Assembly: GCF_000964425.1 (NCBI RefSeq)
Contig: NZ_BANF01000059.1
Coordinates: forward strand, 1-60,133
DNA length: 60,133 nucleotides
DNA from: Komagataeibacter intermedius TF2
GTDB taxonomy: Bacteria; Pseudomonadota; Alphaproteobacteria; Acetobacterales; Acetobacteraceae
Direction: 5' to 3'
Below, one piece after another: positions 7,946 to 18,695 of this stretch (position 1 is the stretch's first letter; each line of letters starts with the position of its first letter). The translations under genes were made by a program, and so were the position numbers. The notes beneath the pieces were generated by a model. It was not told the origin of the DNA. It saw only the letters and a program-made list of their open reading frames with translations, and did no database searches.

Positions 7946-10423
7946 ATGGCACACAACGGAAATGGACGGCGCATCCTTCTTGGCTCCGTCGCGGCGCTGG
8001 TGGTGATCGCGGGCGGGGCGGGGCTTGCGGTCAAGTCCATGCTGGACCCGGATGCGCTGCGCACGAAAGCCATTGCCGCGATCGAGAAGCAGACCGGTCG
8101 CAAGGTGCGCATGGGTGCGCTGGAACTGCACGTCCTGCCGGGCCTGTCCCTGTCTGTCCGTGATGTCGGGCTGTCGGACATGGCCGGTGGCGCCTATACC
8201 GACATGGTGACGGCGGACAGCCTGCAGGCCAGCATGGGGCTTATGGCGCTGCTGCACCATGAAATCCGGCTTGAGGACCTGAAGCTGGTCCACCCTGTCG
8301 TCCATCTGGAACGCACGGACAGGGGCAAGGCCAACTGGCGCCTGTCGCCCACCAGCGCGCAGGCCACGGCCACGCCGGAAGGTGGCGCCACGCAGGCCGC
8401 GTCCGACTGGAAGGTGCAGATCGGCAGCATCCGCATAAGCAATGCCGACCTTGACTGGGACGACCGGATGTCGGGCAGCCGGGGCAAGGTGGTGCTGGAC
8501 CATATCAACCTGTCGGATGTTGATGGCGCGAAGCCCGAAATTGACGTGGCGGGCCATAATGACAGCGGCAGCTTCACGCTGGCGGGCCATACCGGGGCGA
8601 TCAACCTGACATCCACCGCGCGCGCCAGCTGGCCGGTTGCGCTGCAGGCGGCGTTCAGGTCTGGCGGGCAGCAGGTGGGGCAGCTGGCGGTGGACGGCAC
8701 CGTGGCTGATCCCGACCACATGAAGGGCTACAACATCAGGCTGGATGGCAATATCGCCAGCCTGAAGGCAATCGAGGCCTTCGTGCCGGGGATGAGCCTG
8801 CCGGACGTGCGCCGCCTGTCGCTGAAGGCCAATGTGGTGGACGGCAGCGCTGCGGACAAGGCAGGCAGCACGCCGCTGCTCAATTCCCTGCATCTGGATA
8901 CGGGGGCGGTTGACGCAGGGCAGTACCTGTCCGGCCTGACGTTGCAGGGCCTGTCGGTTGACGCGCCGGGACCAAAGGATGCCGTGACCATCCGCAGTCA
9001 GGGTACGTGGCAGGGGCAGGGGCTGAAGCTGTCCGGCACGCTGGGATCGCTGCAGCAGGTGGAACAGGCGGCGCTGTCGCATCTGGCCGATCCGCTGCCG
9101 CTGTCGCTGGACCTGTCGGGCGATCCGGGCAGCCTGCGTGTCGCGGGCACGCTGGGCGGGTCGCGCGCGGTGGTGAATGTCAATGCATCGGCTGGCAAGC
9201 TGCCGCTGCCCAATGGCGCGGTGATAGATCACCTGGAAGCTTCGACCCATCTGGTCAGCGAGGATAACGGCGCGCATTTCCAGCTTTCGGATATTGCGCT
9301 CAAGAGCACGCAGGTCTCCCTCAAGGGGGCGCTGGACCTGTCGGTCCATGGTGGGCACGCGGGTGTGCCGCTGGTCAGTGGCGCGCTTGATGCAAGCTGG
9401 GTGAATGCGGATGCCCTGATGGGCAACGCCACCGCCGGCAAGGCCGATGCCAGCAGCACCACGCCCGCAAATGGCAAGGACAGTGATGAAACGCTGCCGT
9501 TCGACCGGCTGCGCAAGCTGGATGCGGACCTGCGTCTGACCGTGGCGCAGCTGGAATTCGAAGGCGATGAATATCACAACGCCCTGACCCATATCAGCCT
9601 GCGCAACGGGCTGCTGAAGGTTGACCCGCTACAGGCCGAAGGCACGGGCCGCCGCCTGTCGGGACAGTTTGAGGTCGATGCATCGGGCAGCGTGCCCACC
9701 GTATCAGGTAAGATCGGCACGCTGGTGCTGCCTGCCACATGGCTGGAAAGCAAGGCGGGCCTGTCGAACATGGTGCAGGGGGCGCTGCAGGTCGTGGGCG
9801 AAGTGCGCTCGCAGGGGAATACCGCGACCGAACTGCGCACCGGCATGACCGGGCACCTTGGCGTGTCCATGGTCAACGGGACGGTCAGTGGCAGCGCGCT
9901 GGGTGAACTGCTGGGGGATGCGGCACGCGGGGCGCTGGGCTCCGGCCCGATCGCGCTGCGCTGCTTTGGCCTGCACATGAGCATGGCCGACAGGCAGGCG
10001 AATGTTGACACCATTGGCGTGCAGACCAATGCGCTGACCGTGACCGGCAAGGGCACGGTGGGCATGGCGTCGCAGGCGCTGGACCTGCATCTGGTGCCGC
10101 AGGTCATGATCAGCGGAACGGGGGCCAGCGTGCCGCTGCGCGTGGGTGGCACGCTGTCCGCCCCACGCCCGAAGATGGATGGTGGCGCGGATGGCCGCTA
10201 TGCCATCGGCCTGCTGCTGGGTGGATCGAAGAGCAACGCGGTGGCCGATCCGTGCCCCGCGACCCTGAAGGCCGCGCGTGAGGGACAGGCCGGTCCCGAA
10301 CCCACGACGGCGGCGCCCAAGGCGCAGTCCTCTGGCGCTGCGGACCTGCTGGGCAATTCCAGGTCCTCGCCGGATGTGAAGAAGGCGGCTGGCCTGCTGA
10401 AGGGGCTGGGTATCCTGAAATGA
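7946..10423 (+). CDS. AsmA family protein
   Basis: An 825-residue protein with one N-terminal membrane anchor (residues about 9-30, ILLGSVAALVVIAGGAGLAV) and a long periplasmic repeat-rich beta domain. It has the AsmA N-terminal pattern: DPDALRTKAIAAIEKQTGRKV, then a stretch on the substrate-binding groove, and a C-terminal AsmA-like domain. The AsmA/TamB/YhdP group is now viewed as bridge-like lipid carriers between the two membranes; which phospholipid flow this one serves is unknown. AGGA about 8 bases upstream supports ATG 7946. The stop overlaps the start of the ATP12 gene, so the pair is coupled. Confidence 0.88.
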   Translation: MAHNGNGRRILLGSVAALVVIAGGAGLAVKSMLDPDALRTKAIAAIEKQTGRKVRMGALELHVLPGLSLSVRDVGLSDMAGGAYTDMVTADSLQASMGLMALLHHEIRLEDLKLVHPVVHLERTDRGKANWRLSPTSAQATATPEGGATQAASDWKVQIGSIRISNADLDWDDRMSGSRGKVVLDHINLSDVDGAKPEIDVAGHNDSGSFTLAGHTGAINLTSTARASWPVALQAAFRSGGQQVGQLAVDGTVADPDHMKGYNIRLDGNIASLKAIEAFVPGMSLPDVRRLSLKANVVDGSAADKAGSTPLLNSLHLDTGAVDAGQYLSGLTLQGLSVDAPGPKDAVTIRSQGTWQGQGLKLSGTLGSLQQVEQAALSHLADPLPLSLDLSGDPGSLRVAGTLGGSRAVVNVNASAGKLPLPNGAVIDHLEASTHLVSEDNGAHFQLSDIALKSTQVSLKGALDLSVHGGHAGVPLVSGALDASWVNADALMGNATAGKADASSTTPANGKDSDETLPFDRLRKLDADLRLTVAQLEFEGDEYHNALTHISLRNGLLKVDPLQAEGTGRRLSGQFEVDASGSVPTVSGKIGTLVLPATWLESKAGLSNMVQGALQVVGEVRSQGNTATELRTGMTGHLGVSMVNGTVSGSALGELLGDAARGALGSGPIALRCFGLHMSMADRQANVDTIGVQTNALTVTGKGTVGMASQALDLHLVPQVMISGTGASVPLRVGGTLSAPRPKMDGGADGRYAIGLLLGGSKSNAVADPCPATLKAAREGQAGPEPTTAAPKAQSSGAADLLGNSRSSPDVKKAAGLLKGLGILK

Positions 10424-11193
10424 CGCAGGGCAACGCGATGAAGGAGGGGGTACGTCCCCCCACACCCCAGACACCGGGCAGGCGCAAGCGGTTCTGGACA
10501 CTGGCTGCCGCCCGCCCGGCGGAAGGGGGATTCAGCGTCGAGCTTGACGGGCGGGGCATCCGTCTGCCCGGTGGCACGCCGCTCTGTGTCACGTCGCGCG
10601 CGCTGGCCGGTGCGATTGCCGATGAATGGGCGCATGCCGGTGGGGAAAAGGGGGGCGATTTCACGCCTGACGACCTGCCGATGACGCGCATAACCGGCAC
10701 CATGATCGAACGTGTCGCCCCCGATCCGTCGGCGCAGGTTACGGCCCTGCTGCAGTATGTGGATGGGGAGCTGTTGTGCTATCGCGCGGATCATCCCGCC
10801 CTGCTGTGCACGCGTCAGAAGGCGGAGTGGGATCCGCAGCTTGCATGGCTGCAGGCGCGTTATGGCATCGACATGGCGGTGACGCAGGGCATCATGCCCC
10901 TGTCGCAATCACAGGCGGTGCAGGTTGCGTGGCGCGGCATACTGGAAAAAATGGATAACCCCACGCTGGCGGCACTGGGTGTGATGGTGCCTGCCATGAA
11001 AAGCATCGTGCTGGGGCTTGCGGTCGTGACGGGCGCGCTATCGGCGGCGAAGGCGGCTGAAATCGCATCCGTGGATGAACGTACCCAGATGGATATATGG
11101 GGTAAGGATGACAAGCAGGCTGAAAGCCTGCGTCTGCTGGCGCTGGAGGTCGCGGACGCAGCGCGTTTCCTGCGCCTGTGCCATATGAGCTGA
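10420..11193 (+). CDS. ATP12 family F1-ATPase assembly chaperone
   Basis: A 257-residue member of the ATP12 family, the alphaproteobacterial relative of the mitochondrial chaperone that holds the F1 alpha subunit during ATP synthase assembly. Family-typical segments include FSVELDGRGIRLPGG near the N-terminus, AIADEWAHAG, the DLPMTRITGTMIERV stretch, LLCYRADHPALLCTRQ, and a conserved WDP motif followed by a helical C-terminal half. The ATG at 10420 overlaps the asmA-type stop; a second ATG at 10438 is also possible. It is followed by a palindromic intergenic repeat and then a shared terminator with ispDF. Confidence 0.88.
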   Translation: MTQGNAMKEGVRPPTPQTPGRRKRFWTLAAARPAEGGFSVELDGRGIRLPGGTPLCVTSRALAGAIADEWAHAGGEKGGDFTPDDLPMTRITGTMIERVAPDPSAQVTALLQYVDGELLCYRADHPALLCTRQKAEWDPQLAWLQARYGIDMAVTQGIMPLSQSQAVQVAWRGILEKMDNPTLAALGVMVPAMKSIVLGLAVVTGALSAAKAAEIASVDERTQMDIWGKDDKQAESLRLLALEVADAARFLRLCHMS

Positions 11194-11197
11194 GCGG

Positions 11198-11275
11198 ATA
11201 AAAGTTTTGGGTGCTGCCTTATGTTTCAAAAGGCGGCGTTCCCTGAAGCTTTTTGAAAAAAGCTTGACCAAAAAC
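11198..11275. repeat. Nested palindromic intergenic repeat, copy A
   Basis: An 80-base element directly after the ATP12 stop. The outer arms GTTTTGGGT (11204-11212) and ACCAAAAAC (11267-11275) enclose two hairpins: a GC-rich one ending in AAAGGCGGC (about 11212-11237) and a perfect A/T-rich one, AAGCTTTTT against AAAAAGCTT (11246-11265). It shares core words and order with elements at 22755, 28698 and 46617. Confidence 0.8.
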
Positions 11276-11288
11276 GCCTTTCGGAATG

Positions 11289-11322
11289 CAAAACGGCCCG
11301 GTGTGACACCGGGCCGTTTTTT
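11289..11322. terminator. Bidirectional intrinsic terminator
   Basis: A perfect inverted repeat ACGGCCCGGTG / CACCGGGCCGT with a three-base loop, flanked by an A run on the left and a T run on the right. It can end transcription of the ATP12 gene on the plus strand and of ispDF on the minus strand. Confidence 0.9.
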
Positions 11323-11337
11323 GTGTCTTTCAGGCGA

Positions 11338-12507
11338 TCAGGGCACCAGCACCGTGGCGCTGGCCAGGCAGGCAATGCCTTCCTCACGCCCGGTAAAGCC
11401 AAGGCGTTCGGACGTGGTGGCCTTGACCGAGATGCGGTCGACATCGACCTTCAGCAGGTCGGCCAGACGGGCACGCATCGCTTCCGAATGGGGGCCGATC
11501 TTGGGACGTTCACAGATCAGCGTCACGTCGGCATTGACCAGCATGCCGCCACGCAGGCGGATGCGTTCGCCCGCATGCACCAGGAATCGCGCGCTGTCTG
11601 CGTCCTTCCATTCATTCTGGCTGGGTGGGAAATGGCGGCCGATATCGCCTTCGGCCAGTGCGCCGTAAATGGCGTCGCACAGGGCATGGATACCCACATC
11701 CGCATCCGAATGGCCCGCAAGGCCACGCGTATGGGGCACATTGATGCCGCACATGATCAGGGGCCGGTTTTCGGCAAAGGCGTGTACGTCGTAGCCCATC
11801 CCGGTGCGCGGCAGCAGGGTCGGGCCGATCAGGCGTTCCAGGCGCACCAGATCCTCCTTGTAGGTCAGTTTGATGTTGTCTTCCGAACCGGGAACGATGG
11901 CCACGTGATGTCCCGCCTGTTCCAGCAGGGCAGCGTCATCGGTGGCGTCCGCCGCATCGGCCGCGCGGTGCAGGTCGCGCAGCAGCGCGAAGCGGAACCC
12001 CTGTGGCGTCTGGGCGCGGAACAGGTCGGTGCGGGGCACGGTATCGGTAATGATGCCGTCCTTCGCACGCTTGATGGTATCGGCTACCGGCACGGCGGGA
12101 ATGACGCCCGCATGCTGTTCCAGTGCTGCGATCACGCCCTGCGTCACGTTGGCGGGCACGTAGGGACGCGCGCCGTCATGGATCAGCACCAGGTCGGGCC
12201 GCTCGTTTTCGGGCAGGCGGTCAAGGGCGTCCAGCCCCGCGCTGACGCTGGCCTGTCGCGTGGCCCCGCCCGGCACGACCGGCAGGACCGTGCAGCTGGC
12301 AGGGGCGAACCCCTCCAGCGCACCGGCCAGCAGGGCGGGATCGCCCACGGGCTGGATCATGCCGACATGAGGGGCAAGGGCATCCGCCGCATGACGGATG
12401 ACGGGCCGCCCGCCGAGCGTGACATACTGCTTGGCGAGGGGTGTCGCGGTCTGGGCGCTGTACCGGCTGCCCTGGCCCGCGGCGAGAAGGATGGCTGCAA
12501 CACGCAT
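11338..12507 (-). CDS. ispDF: Bifunctional IspD/IspF isoprenoid synthesis enzyme
   Basis: A fusion of two MEP-pathway enzymes, about 389 residues from ATG 12507. The N-terminal IspD part (2-C-methyl-D-erythritol 4-phosphate cytidylyltransferase) begins [16 protein letters not shown] with the nucleotide-binding loop and contains [11 protein letters not shown]. The C-terminal IspF part (2,4-cyclodiphosphate synthase) starts at [14 protein letters not shown] with its metal-binding DVH and continues with [22 protein letters not shown] and a C-terminal [20 protein letters not shown]. Fusion is common in alphaproteobacteria. A start seven codons upstream (12528) exists, but MRVAAIL matches family N-termini. 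It is divergent from dusB. Confidence 0.95.
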   Translation of the reverse strand: MRVAAILLAAGQGSRYSAQTATPLAKQYVTLGGRPVIRHAADALAPHVGMIQPVGDPALLAGALEGFAPASCTVLPVVPGGATRQASVSAGLDALDRLPENERPDLVLIHDGARPYVPANVTQGVIAALEQHAGVIPAVPVADTIKRAKDGIITDTVPRTDLFRAQTPQGFRFALLRDLHRAADAADATDDAALLEQAGHHVAIVPGSEDNIKLTYKEDLVRLERLIGPTLLPRTGMGYDVHAFAENRPLIMCGINVPHTRGLAGHSDADVGIHALCDAIYGALAEGDIGRHFPPSQNEWKDADSARFLVHAGERIRLRGGMLVNADVTLICERPKIGPHSEAMRARLADLLKVDVDRISVKATTSERLGFTGREEGIACLASATVLVP

Positions 12508-12619
12508 GATGCGGAGCAATGCGGCCATGTGGCCCGCGCGTCAAGCACTGAGCGTCGGGAACTGGCCCGCGTGGGGTGGGGACGCGCGGTAAAATGTTTC
12601 CCGAATGCACCGAACCTGA

Positions 12620-12648
12620 TTGCACGGGGCGACGGGAGAGGGTATTCT
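12620..12648 (+). promoter_or_regulatory. Candidate sigma-70-type promoter for dusB operon
   Basis: TTGCAC (12620-12625) and TATTCT (12643-12648) are separated by 17 bases, about 100 bases before the dusB start in the divergent gap. Matches to consensus are only partial, so this is a candidate. Confidence 0.3.
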
Positions 12649-12744
12649 GCCTAAATCATAAGCATTATTGATGGATATTGTAGCCGGCATGCCTTTCTGC
12701 CGCCATCGGGCGCGGCTGGGGTTTTCGGCGGGGAAGCGTGGTTC

Positions 12745-13806
12745 ATGTCGTCTCAGCTGCTGTCACCCATTGATCTGGGGGGTGGGGTCGTCCTTAAGGC
12801 ACCCGTCATCCTGGCACCCATGGCCGGGGTGACCGACCTGCCGTTCCGCAGGCTGGCGCGCAGGCTGGGGGCGGGGCTGGTCGTGTCCGAAATGATCGCG
12901 TCATGGGCCATGATCAGGGAAAACGAAAATACCCTGCGCATGGCCGAAGTGGCAGATGATGGCCCCAATTCCGTGCAGCTTGCCGGCTGCGACCCCGACG
13001 CCATGGGACAGGCCGCGCGGATTGCGGTCGATCGTGGGGCGGATATCATCGACATCAATTTCGGCTGTCCGGTGAAAAAGGTGGCGGTGGGCCAGCTTGC
13101 CGGTTCGGCCCTCATGCGTGACGAGGCACAGGCCGGCCGCCTGCTGGAAGGCGTGGTGCGCGCGGTGAATGTGCCGGTCACGCTGAAAATGCGCATGGGC
13201 TGGGACCATAACAGCCTGAATGCCCCCCGCCTGGCCCGGATTGCACAGGAATCGGGCATACGCATGGTGACGGTCCATGGGCGCACCCGCCAGCAGTTCT
13301 ATAACGGCACGGCGGACTGGTATTTCGTGCGCAACGTGGTGGATGCGGTGGACCTGCCGGTGATCGTCAATGGCGACATCCTGACGGTGGAAGACGCCCG
13401 GGTCGCGCTGGAACGCTCCGGCGCGCGGGGCGTCATGATCGGGCGCGGCTGTTATGGCCGTCCGTGGTTCCTTGCACAGGTGGCGCGCGCGCTCATGCAT
13501 GGCGAACACGTGCCCGAGCCTGACCTTGTGGCGGAAAAGGCCATCGTGCTGGAACATTACGGCATGATGATCGACCATTTCGGCGCGCATCCCGGCCTAC
13601 GCCTGGCGCGCAAGCATGTGTCGTGGTACTCGGCCGGCCTGCCGGAGTCCGCGGGCTTCCGCGCCGCCGTCAACCGTGTCGATACGGTGGATGCCGCGAT
13701 TGGCATGATCAACGAATTCTATGACCGCCAGATCGCGGCGGGCAACGTACGCGGGCCGCGCCCGTCCACCGTGGGAGCGGAAAGGGCCGCGGCACAGGCG
13801 GCATGA
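12745..13806 (+). CDS. dusB: tRNA-dihydrouridine synthase DusB (NifR3)
   Basis: A 353-residue flavin-dependent enzyme that reduces uridine in the tRNA D-loop. It has the Dus TIM-barrel entry APVILAPMAGVTDLPFRRLA, the catalytic-cysteine motif INFGCPVKKVAVGQLAGSALM, the substrate and FMN region LKMRMGWDHNSLN, VTVHGRTRQQFYNGTADW, and IVNGDILTVEDA. In alphaproteobacteria the gene was called nifR3 because it heads the ntr operon, as here: its stop overlaps the ntrB ATG (ATGA). The real role is in tRNA modification; the link to nitrogen control is positional. Confidence 0.95.
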   Translation: MSSQLLSPIDLGGGVVLKAPVILAPMAGVTDLPFRRLARRLGAGLVVSEMIASWAMIRENENTLRMAEVADDGPNSVQLAGCDPDAMGQAARIAVDRGADIIDINFGCPVKKVAVGQLAGSALMRDEAQAGRLLEGVVRAVNVPVTLKMRMGWDHNSLNAPRLARIAQESGIRMVTVHGRTRQQFYNGTADWYFVRNVVDAVDLPVIVNGDILTVEDARVALERSGARGVMIGRGCYGRPWFLAQVARALMHGEHVPEPDLVAEKAIVLEHYGMMIDHFGAHPGLRLARKHVSWYSAGLPESAGFRAAVNRVDTVDAAIGMINEFYDRQIAAGNVRGPRPSTVGAERAAAQAA

Positions 13807-14948
13807 AGATGGGCCCGCTTTCCCCCACGCCCCATGTGCCGTGCGCGCCCGATAACGTGACGGGCAACGGGCGTGTGATCCTCGACTCGCTGGCGCTGCC
13901 GGTCATGGTCGTGCGGGCGGATAACGCCATCGGGTATGTCAACAGCGCCGCGGAACCGTTTTTCGGCATGTCACGCGCGCATCTGGTACAGATGCGCCTG
14001 ACGGATATCCTGCCCGGTGACAGCCCGCTTTTCCTGCTGATGGAACAGGTCCGCGCGCAGGACCATACGGTGGTCGAGCACGAGGTCACGCTGGACAGTC
14101 CCCGCCTGCGCCATGATGGCGTGACGGTGCAGGGCGCGCCGGTCATGGAAGAACCCGGTTCGGTCGTGCTGACATTCCATGATTTTTCCGCTGTCCGCGT
14201 GCTGGACCGGCAACTGACCTTCCGCTCCGCCGCCCGCAGTGTTGCGGGCATGGCGGCCATCCTTGCCCATGAGGTCAAGAACCCGCTTTCCGGTATCCGG
14301 GGCGCGGCACAGCTGCTGGAAACATCGGTCGGCGAAGCCGACCGGGAACTGGCGGTGCTGATCCAGGACGAGGTCAACCGCATCCGCGACCTCGTGGACC
14401 GGATGGACATGTTCAGCGACCGGCCCATTGAACGCAGGCCCGTCAACATCCACCGCGTGCTGGAACACGTGCGCAGGCTGGCGCAGCAGGGCTTTGCCGC
14501 CGATATCCGCTTTCACGAGGTGTATGACCCCTCGCTCCCGCCGGTATGGGGCAATCGCGACCAGCTGGTGCAGGTGCTGCTCAACCTTGTAAAGAACGCG
14601 GCCGAGGCCCTGCACACCAATCCCGATGATGCGGCGCCGCCCGAAATCACGCTGACCACCAGCTACCGTCCTGGCATATGGGTTTCCACCGGGGCGGGCA
14701 GCCAGCGCGTGCAGCTGCCGCTGCTGGTGTCGGTGCGCGATAACGGGCCGGGCATTCCCGAAAACATCCGGCCGCACCTGTTTGAACCCTTCCTGACAAC
14801 CAAGACCACGGGCAGCGGGCTGGGGCTGGCGCTTGCCGGCAAGATCGTGGGGGACCATGGCGGCGTGATCGAGGTGGAAAGCCAGCCCGGTCGCACCGAG
14901 GTCCTGCTGCACCTGCCTGTCGTGACCGAGAGCCGGGACACGCCCTGA
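13803..14948 (+). CDS. ntrB: Nitrogen regulation sensor histidine kinase NtrB
   Basis: A 381-residue cytoplasmic kinase without membrane segments. A PAS domain covers about residues 20-130, and the phosphorylated histidine lies in ILAHEVKNPLSGIRGAAQLL. The ATP-binding domain has the N box LLNLVKNAAEAL, the G1 box DNGPGIPENI and the G2 box GSGLGLALAGKIVGDHGG. NtrB phosphorylates NtrC when nitrogen is limiting, under control of PII (GlnB). It overlaps dusB at its 5' end and sits 34 bases before ntrC. The short gap includes a likely ribosome-binding site for ntrC. Confidence 0.95.
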   Translation: MKMGPLSPTPHVPCAPDNVTGNGRVILDSLALPVMVVRADNAIGYVNSAAEPFFGMSRAHLVQMRLTDILPGDSPLFLLMEQVRAQDHTVVEHEVTLDSPRLRHDGVTVQGAPVMEEPGSVVLTFHDFSAVRVLDRQLTFRSAARSVAGMAAILAHEVKNPLSGIRGAAQLLETSVGEADRELAVLIQDEVNRIRDLVDRMDMFSDRPIERRPVNIHRVLEHVRRLAQQGFAADIRFHEVYDPSLPPVWGNRDQLVQVLLNLVKNAAEALHTNPDDAAPPEITLTTSYRPGIWVSTGAGSQRVQLPLLVSVRDNGPGIPENIRPHLFEPFLTTKTTGSGLGLALAGKIVGDHGGVIEVESQPGRTEVLLHLPVVTESRDTP

Positions 14949-14982
14949 CGTTCCCCCACTGGACCTGAGAGATTTATAGCGT

Positions 14983-16431
14983 ATGTCGCTGCCGACCATT
15001 CTTGTTGCCGATGATGACCGCTCCATCCGCACGGTGCTGAGCCAGGCGCTGGGGCGTGGGGGCTACCAGGTCCGCACCACCGGCCAGGCGTCCACCCTGT
15101 GGCAGTGGGTGGAGGAGGGCGAGGGCGACCTTGTCATCACTGATGTCGTCATGCCCGATGAAAACGGGCTGGACCTGATCCCGCGCATCCGCCGCATCCG
15201 CCCCGATCTGCGCGTGGTGGTCATGAGCGCCCAGTCCACGCTGATGACGGCGGTCAAGGCGACCCAGCGCGGCGCGTTCGAATACCTGCCCAAGCCGTTT
15301 GACCTCAAGGAAGTGCTGGCGGTGGTCGCCCGCGCGCTGGCGACCCCCGCCACCCCCGTGCAGCCGCTCACCCCCCCGCAGCCTGACGAACAGATGTCGC
15401 TGATCGGGCGTTCGGTGGTGATGCAGGACATCTACCGCATCATCGCCCGCCTGACGACATCGGACCTGACGGTGATGATCAATGGGGAAAGCGGCACCGG
15501 CAAGGAACTGGTGGCGCGCGCCCTGCATGAATACGGGCGCAGGCGGACGGGGCCGTTCGTGGCCATCAACATGGCCGCCATCCCGCGCAACCTGATCGAA
15601 AGCGAACTGTTCGGGCATGAACGCGGCGCCTTTACCGGGGCGACCAGCCGTGTCGCCGGGCGGTTTGAACAGGCGGCGGGGGGCACGCTGTTCCTTGATG
15701 AAATCGGTGACATGCCGCCGGAAGCCCAGACGCGCCTGCTGCGTGTGCTGCAGGATGGGGAATTCACCACCGTGGGCGGCACCGTGCCGATCCGCGCCAA
15801 TGTGCGCATCATCGCCGCGACCCACCGCGACCTGCGGCAGGCGATCCGCGCGGGCACCTTCCGCGAGGATCTGTACTACCGCCTGAACGTGGTGCCCATG
15901 CGCCTGCCGCCCCTGCGTGAACGGGTGGAGGACATTCCCCTGCTGGCGCGGCATTTCCTGAACGAAAACGCCGAGGGCGCGGGCAGCGTGCGCGTGCTGG
16001 ATGACGAGGCGATGGCCCAGCTTCAGGCCTATCGCTGGCCGGGCAACGTGCGCGAACTGGAAAACCTCATGCGGCGCATCACGGCGCTGCATCCGCAGGA
16101 AAGCATTGGCGCGGACATCATCGCCGCCGAACTGGCGGAAGCCAGCAGTGTCGCGGCGCAGGGCGAAGGCGGTGGCGGCGCGGCCGAGACGCTGGCCGAG
16201 GCGGTGGAGCGGCATCTGCGCCGCTTCCTGTCATCGGGGCAGGACGGCATGCCGCTGAGCGATATTTACGACAAGGTGATCGCCGAGGTCGAACGTCCGC
16301 TGATCACCATGACGCTGGCGGCCACGCGCGGCAACCAGATCCGGGCCGCGGCCATGCTGGGGCTGAACCGCAACACGCTGCGCAAGAAGATCAGGGACCT
16401 GGACATTCCTGTGGTGCGTGGCGGCACATGA
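14983..16431 (+). CDS. ntrC: Nitrogen regulation response regulator NtrC
   Basis: A 482-residue sigma-54 activator with all three domains. The receiver (residues about 5-120) has the phospho-acceptor in [14 protein letters not shown]. The AAA+ domain has Walker [16 protein letters not shown], an intact GAFTGA loop that contacts sigma-54, and Walker [14 protein letters not shown]. The C-terminal Fis-type helix-turn-helix contains [18 protein letters not shown]. It activates nitrogen assimilation genes when phosphorylated by NtrB. Its stop overlaps the ntrY start (ATGA). The intact GAFTGA contrasts with NtrX, two genes downstream. Confidence 0.96.
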   Translation: MSLPTILVADDDRSIRTVLSQALGRGGYQVRTTGQASTLWQWVEEGEGDLVITDVVMPDENGLDLIPRIRRIRPDLRVVVMSAQSTLMTAVKATQRGAFEYLPKPFDLKEVLAVVARALATPATPVQPLTPPQPDEQMSLIGRSVVMQDIYRIIARLTTSDLTVMINGESGTGKELVARALHEYGRRRTGPFVAINMAAIPRNLIESELFGHERGAFTGATSRVAGRFEQAAGGTLFLDEIGDMPPEAQTRLLRVLQDGEFTTVGGTVPIRANVRIIAATHRDLRQAIRAGTFREDLYYRLNVVPMRLPPLRERVEDIPLLARHFLNENAEGAGSVRVLDDEAMAQLQAYRWPGNVRELENLMRRITALHPQESIGADIIAAELAEASSVAAQGEGGGGAAETLAEAVERHLRRFLSSGQDGMPLSDIYDKVIAEVERPLITMTLAATRGNQIRAAAMLGLNRNTLRKKIRDLDIPVVRGGT

Positions 16432-18695
16432 CCATGAACGCGACACAACGCTCCAGCGTGGCGTACCGGCTGGCCCGGCGGGTGCTGGACATGCTGGTGC
16501 GGCGCAATGTGGCGCTGGTTCTGGTGCTGCTGGCGCTGGTTCTGGGTGTCGCGACATTCGTGGTGCTGTCGGGCGGCAAGTCGCTGGCCCATCACCCGCA
16601 GCTTCAGGCGCTGGTCTTCATCCTGAACTTCCTCGTGCTGCTGCTGCTGGCGACCTCGCTTACGGAAAAGATCGGGCGGGTCCTGGCCGAACGGCGCAGC
16701 GGGCTGGCGGGCGCGCGGCTGCATGTGCGGCTGGTCACGCTGTTTGGCATTGTCGCGGTGGCGCCCACCATCGTGGTGGGCACGTTTGCCGCCGTCTTCT
16801 TCCACTACGGCATCCAGATATGGTTCAGCGACCGGGTGAACACCGCCCTGAACGAGGCGCTGGAGACATCGCGCGGCTACCTGCAGGAACATAACGCCAA
16901 TATCCGCACGGAAGCGTTCTCGCTGGCCAATTACCTTGTCAGTGCACAGAATGGCCTGTCGGGGTCGGGGGGCGACCTGCTGCATGACCCGGATGCGCTG
17001 TCGCAGGTGCTGGATTCACAGGCCACGCTGCGCGGGCTGGATGTGGCGGTTGTGTATGATCCGTTCACCAATACCGTCGTCGCGTCGGGCGGCCTTATGG
17101 GGCGGGCGGCCAACCGCAAGGACCTGCCGCCGCCTGCCGCCACCCTCATGGCGCGCACGAATGAAATCGCGATCCTTGATTCCCCCGATGAAAAGACCGT
17201 CCGCGCGGTCGTGACACTGGGCGATACGCCGTCGCTCATGCTCATGATCGAGCGTCCGGTGGATCCCGACATCCTCGAACACATGCATCGCACCGAACAG
17301 GTGGTGGCCGATTACCAGCGCCTGAATGGCAACCGCGCCAAGATCCAGTTCACCTTCGTGCTGATCTTCGCCCTGGTGGCCGTGCTGGTGCTGGGGGCGG
17401 CGATCCTGATCGGGCTTATGCTGGCCAACCAGATCGTGCGTCCGCTGGGGCTGCTGATCCTTGCATCCGAACGGGTCAGCAAGGGCAACCTGGACAGCAA
17501 CGTGCCCGAGGGCGAGCGCGATGACGAGGTTTCCAGCCTGTCGCGCGCCTTCAACCGCATGACCACCCAGCTTGCGACCCAGCGTGCGGAACTGGTCAAC
17601 GCCACCAACCAGATCAACGAACGCCGCAGGTTTACCGAAGCCGTGCTGTCCGGCGTGTCCGCGGGCGTGATCGGGCTGGATTCGCAGGGCATGATCGAAC
17701 TGCCCAACCGCGCCGCCAGCGTGCTGCTGCAGCGTGACATGTCGGCATGCGTGGGACAGTCGCTGACGGATGTGGTGCCGGAACTGGGCACCATGCTGGG
17801 GCGCATCGCGCAGGAAAAGGGACGCGAACTGACGGGGGAGGTGCAGGTGCTGGCCGGTGGGCGCGCCTGTACCCTGCTGGTGCGAATCGGTGCGGAAATG
17901 CAGAGTACCGTGACCGGCGATTTCGCGGATGGCTACGTCGTGACGTTTGATGACATAACAGCCCTGCAGGTCGCGCAGCGCAAGGCGGCCTGGGCCGATG
18001 TCGCCCGCCGCATCGCGCACGAGATCAAGAACCCGCTGACCCCCATCCAGCTTGCGGCCGAACGGCTCAAGCGGCGTTTCCTGCGGGAAATATCGTCCGA
18101 CCCCGACACGTTCGCGCAGTGCGTGGACACCATCATCCGCCATGTGGGGGATATCGGGCGCATGGTGGACGAATTTTCCGCCTTTGCGCGCATGCCGCAG
18201 CCTGTCATGCGGATGGAGGACCTGTCGCGCATCGTGCGCGAGGCACTGATCCTGCAGCGCAACGCCCATCCGGAAATCCGATATGAGGTCAACCTGCCCG
18301 ACCGGGGGCCGCTGGTGAAATGCGACCGCAGGCTGGTGGGGCAGGCGCTGACCAACCTGCTGCAGAACGCGGCGGATGCGATCGCCATGCGTCCGGCTCC
18401 GGACACGAGTGGCGGGGATGGCGTGATCGGCGTGATCCGTATTACATTGACCCGGCATGACCCGGATGTCGTCCTGAGCGTTGAGGATGACGGCATCGGG
18501 TTGCCGGTGGAGGATCGTGCCCGTTTGACCGAGCCATATGTGACCCACAAGCCCAAGGGAACCGGACTTGGCCTTGCGATCGTCAAGAAGATTCTTGAGG
18601 ATCATGGCGGTAGCATCGGGCTTGCGGATCGCGCCGGGAGCAGGGGAGCTGTGTCGACATTGATTTTGCCGATAAAGGACGACCATGGGGCATGA
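16428..18695 (+). CDS. ntrY: Membrane sensor histidine kinase NtrY
   Basis: A 755-residue sensor kinase. It has hydrophobic segments near residues 25-50, 60-85, 95-130 and 300-335, an extracytoplasmic region between the last two, a HAMP domain, a PAS region around 400-500, and the kinase core with histidine motif [21 protein letters not shown] box [13 protein letters not shown]1 box VEDDGIGLP and G2 box [18 protein letters not shown]. NtrY pairs with NtrX; in other alphaproteobacteria the pair responds to nitrogen, redox or oxygen conditions and affects the envelope. It overlaps ntrX by 11 bases. Confidence 0.95.
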   Translation: MTMNATQRSSVAYRLARRVLDMLVRRNVALVLVLLALVLGVATFVVLSGGKSLAHHPQLQALVFILNFLVLLLLATSLTEKIGRVLAERRSGLAGARLHVRLVTLFGIVAVAPTIVVGTFAAVFFHYGIQIWFSDRVNTALNEALETSRGYLQEHNANIRTEAFSLANYLVSAQNGLSGSGGDLLHDPDALSQVLDSQATLRGLDVAVVYDPFTNTVVASGGLMGRAANRKDLPPPAATLMARTNEIAILDSPDEKTVRAVVTLGDTPSLMLMIERPVDPDILEHMHRTEQVVADYQRLNGNRAKIQFTFVLIFALVAVLVLGAAILIGLMLANQIVRPLGLLILASERVSKGNLDSNVPEGERDDEVSSLSRAFNRMTTQLATQRAELVNATNQINERRRFTEAVLSGVSAGVIGLDSQGMIELPNRAASVLLQRDMSACVGQSLTDVVPELGTMLGRIAQEKGRELTGEVQVLAGGRACTLLVRIGAEMQSTVTGDFADGYVVTFDDITALQVAQRKAAWADVARRIAHEIKNPLTPIQLAAERLKRRFLREISSDPDTFAQCVDTIIRHVGDIGRMVDEFSAFARMPQPVMRMEDLSRIVREALILQRNAHPEIRYEVNLPDRGPLVKCDRRLVGQALTNLLQNAADAIAMRPAPDTSGGDGVIGVIRITLTRHDPDVVLSVEDDGIGLPVEDRARLTEPYVTHKPKGTGLGLAIVKKILEDHGGSIGLADRAGSRGAVSTLILPIKDDHGA

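Noticed and set aside
11289-11322. Terminator hairpin considered as a member of the palindromic repeat family
   Set aside because: It lacks the shared words and has a simple stem with A and T flanks; it is a separate terminator.
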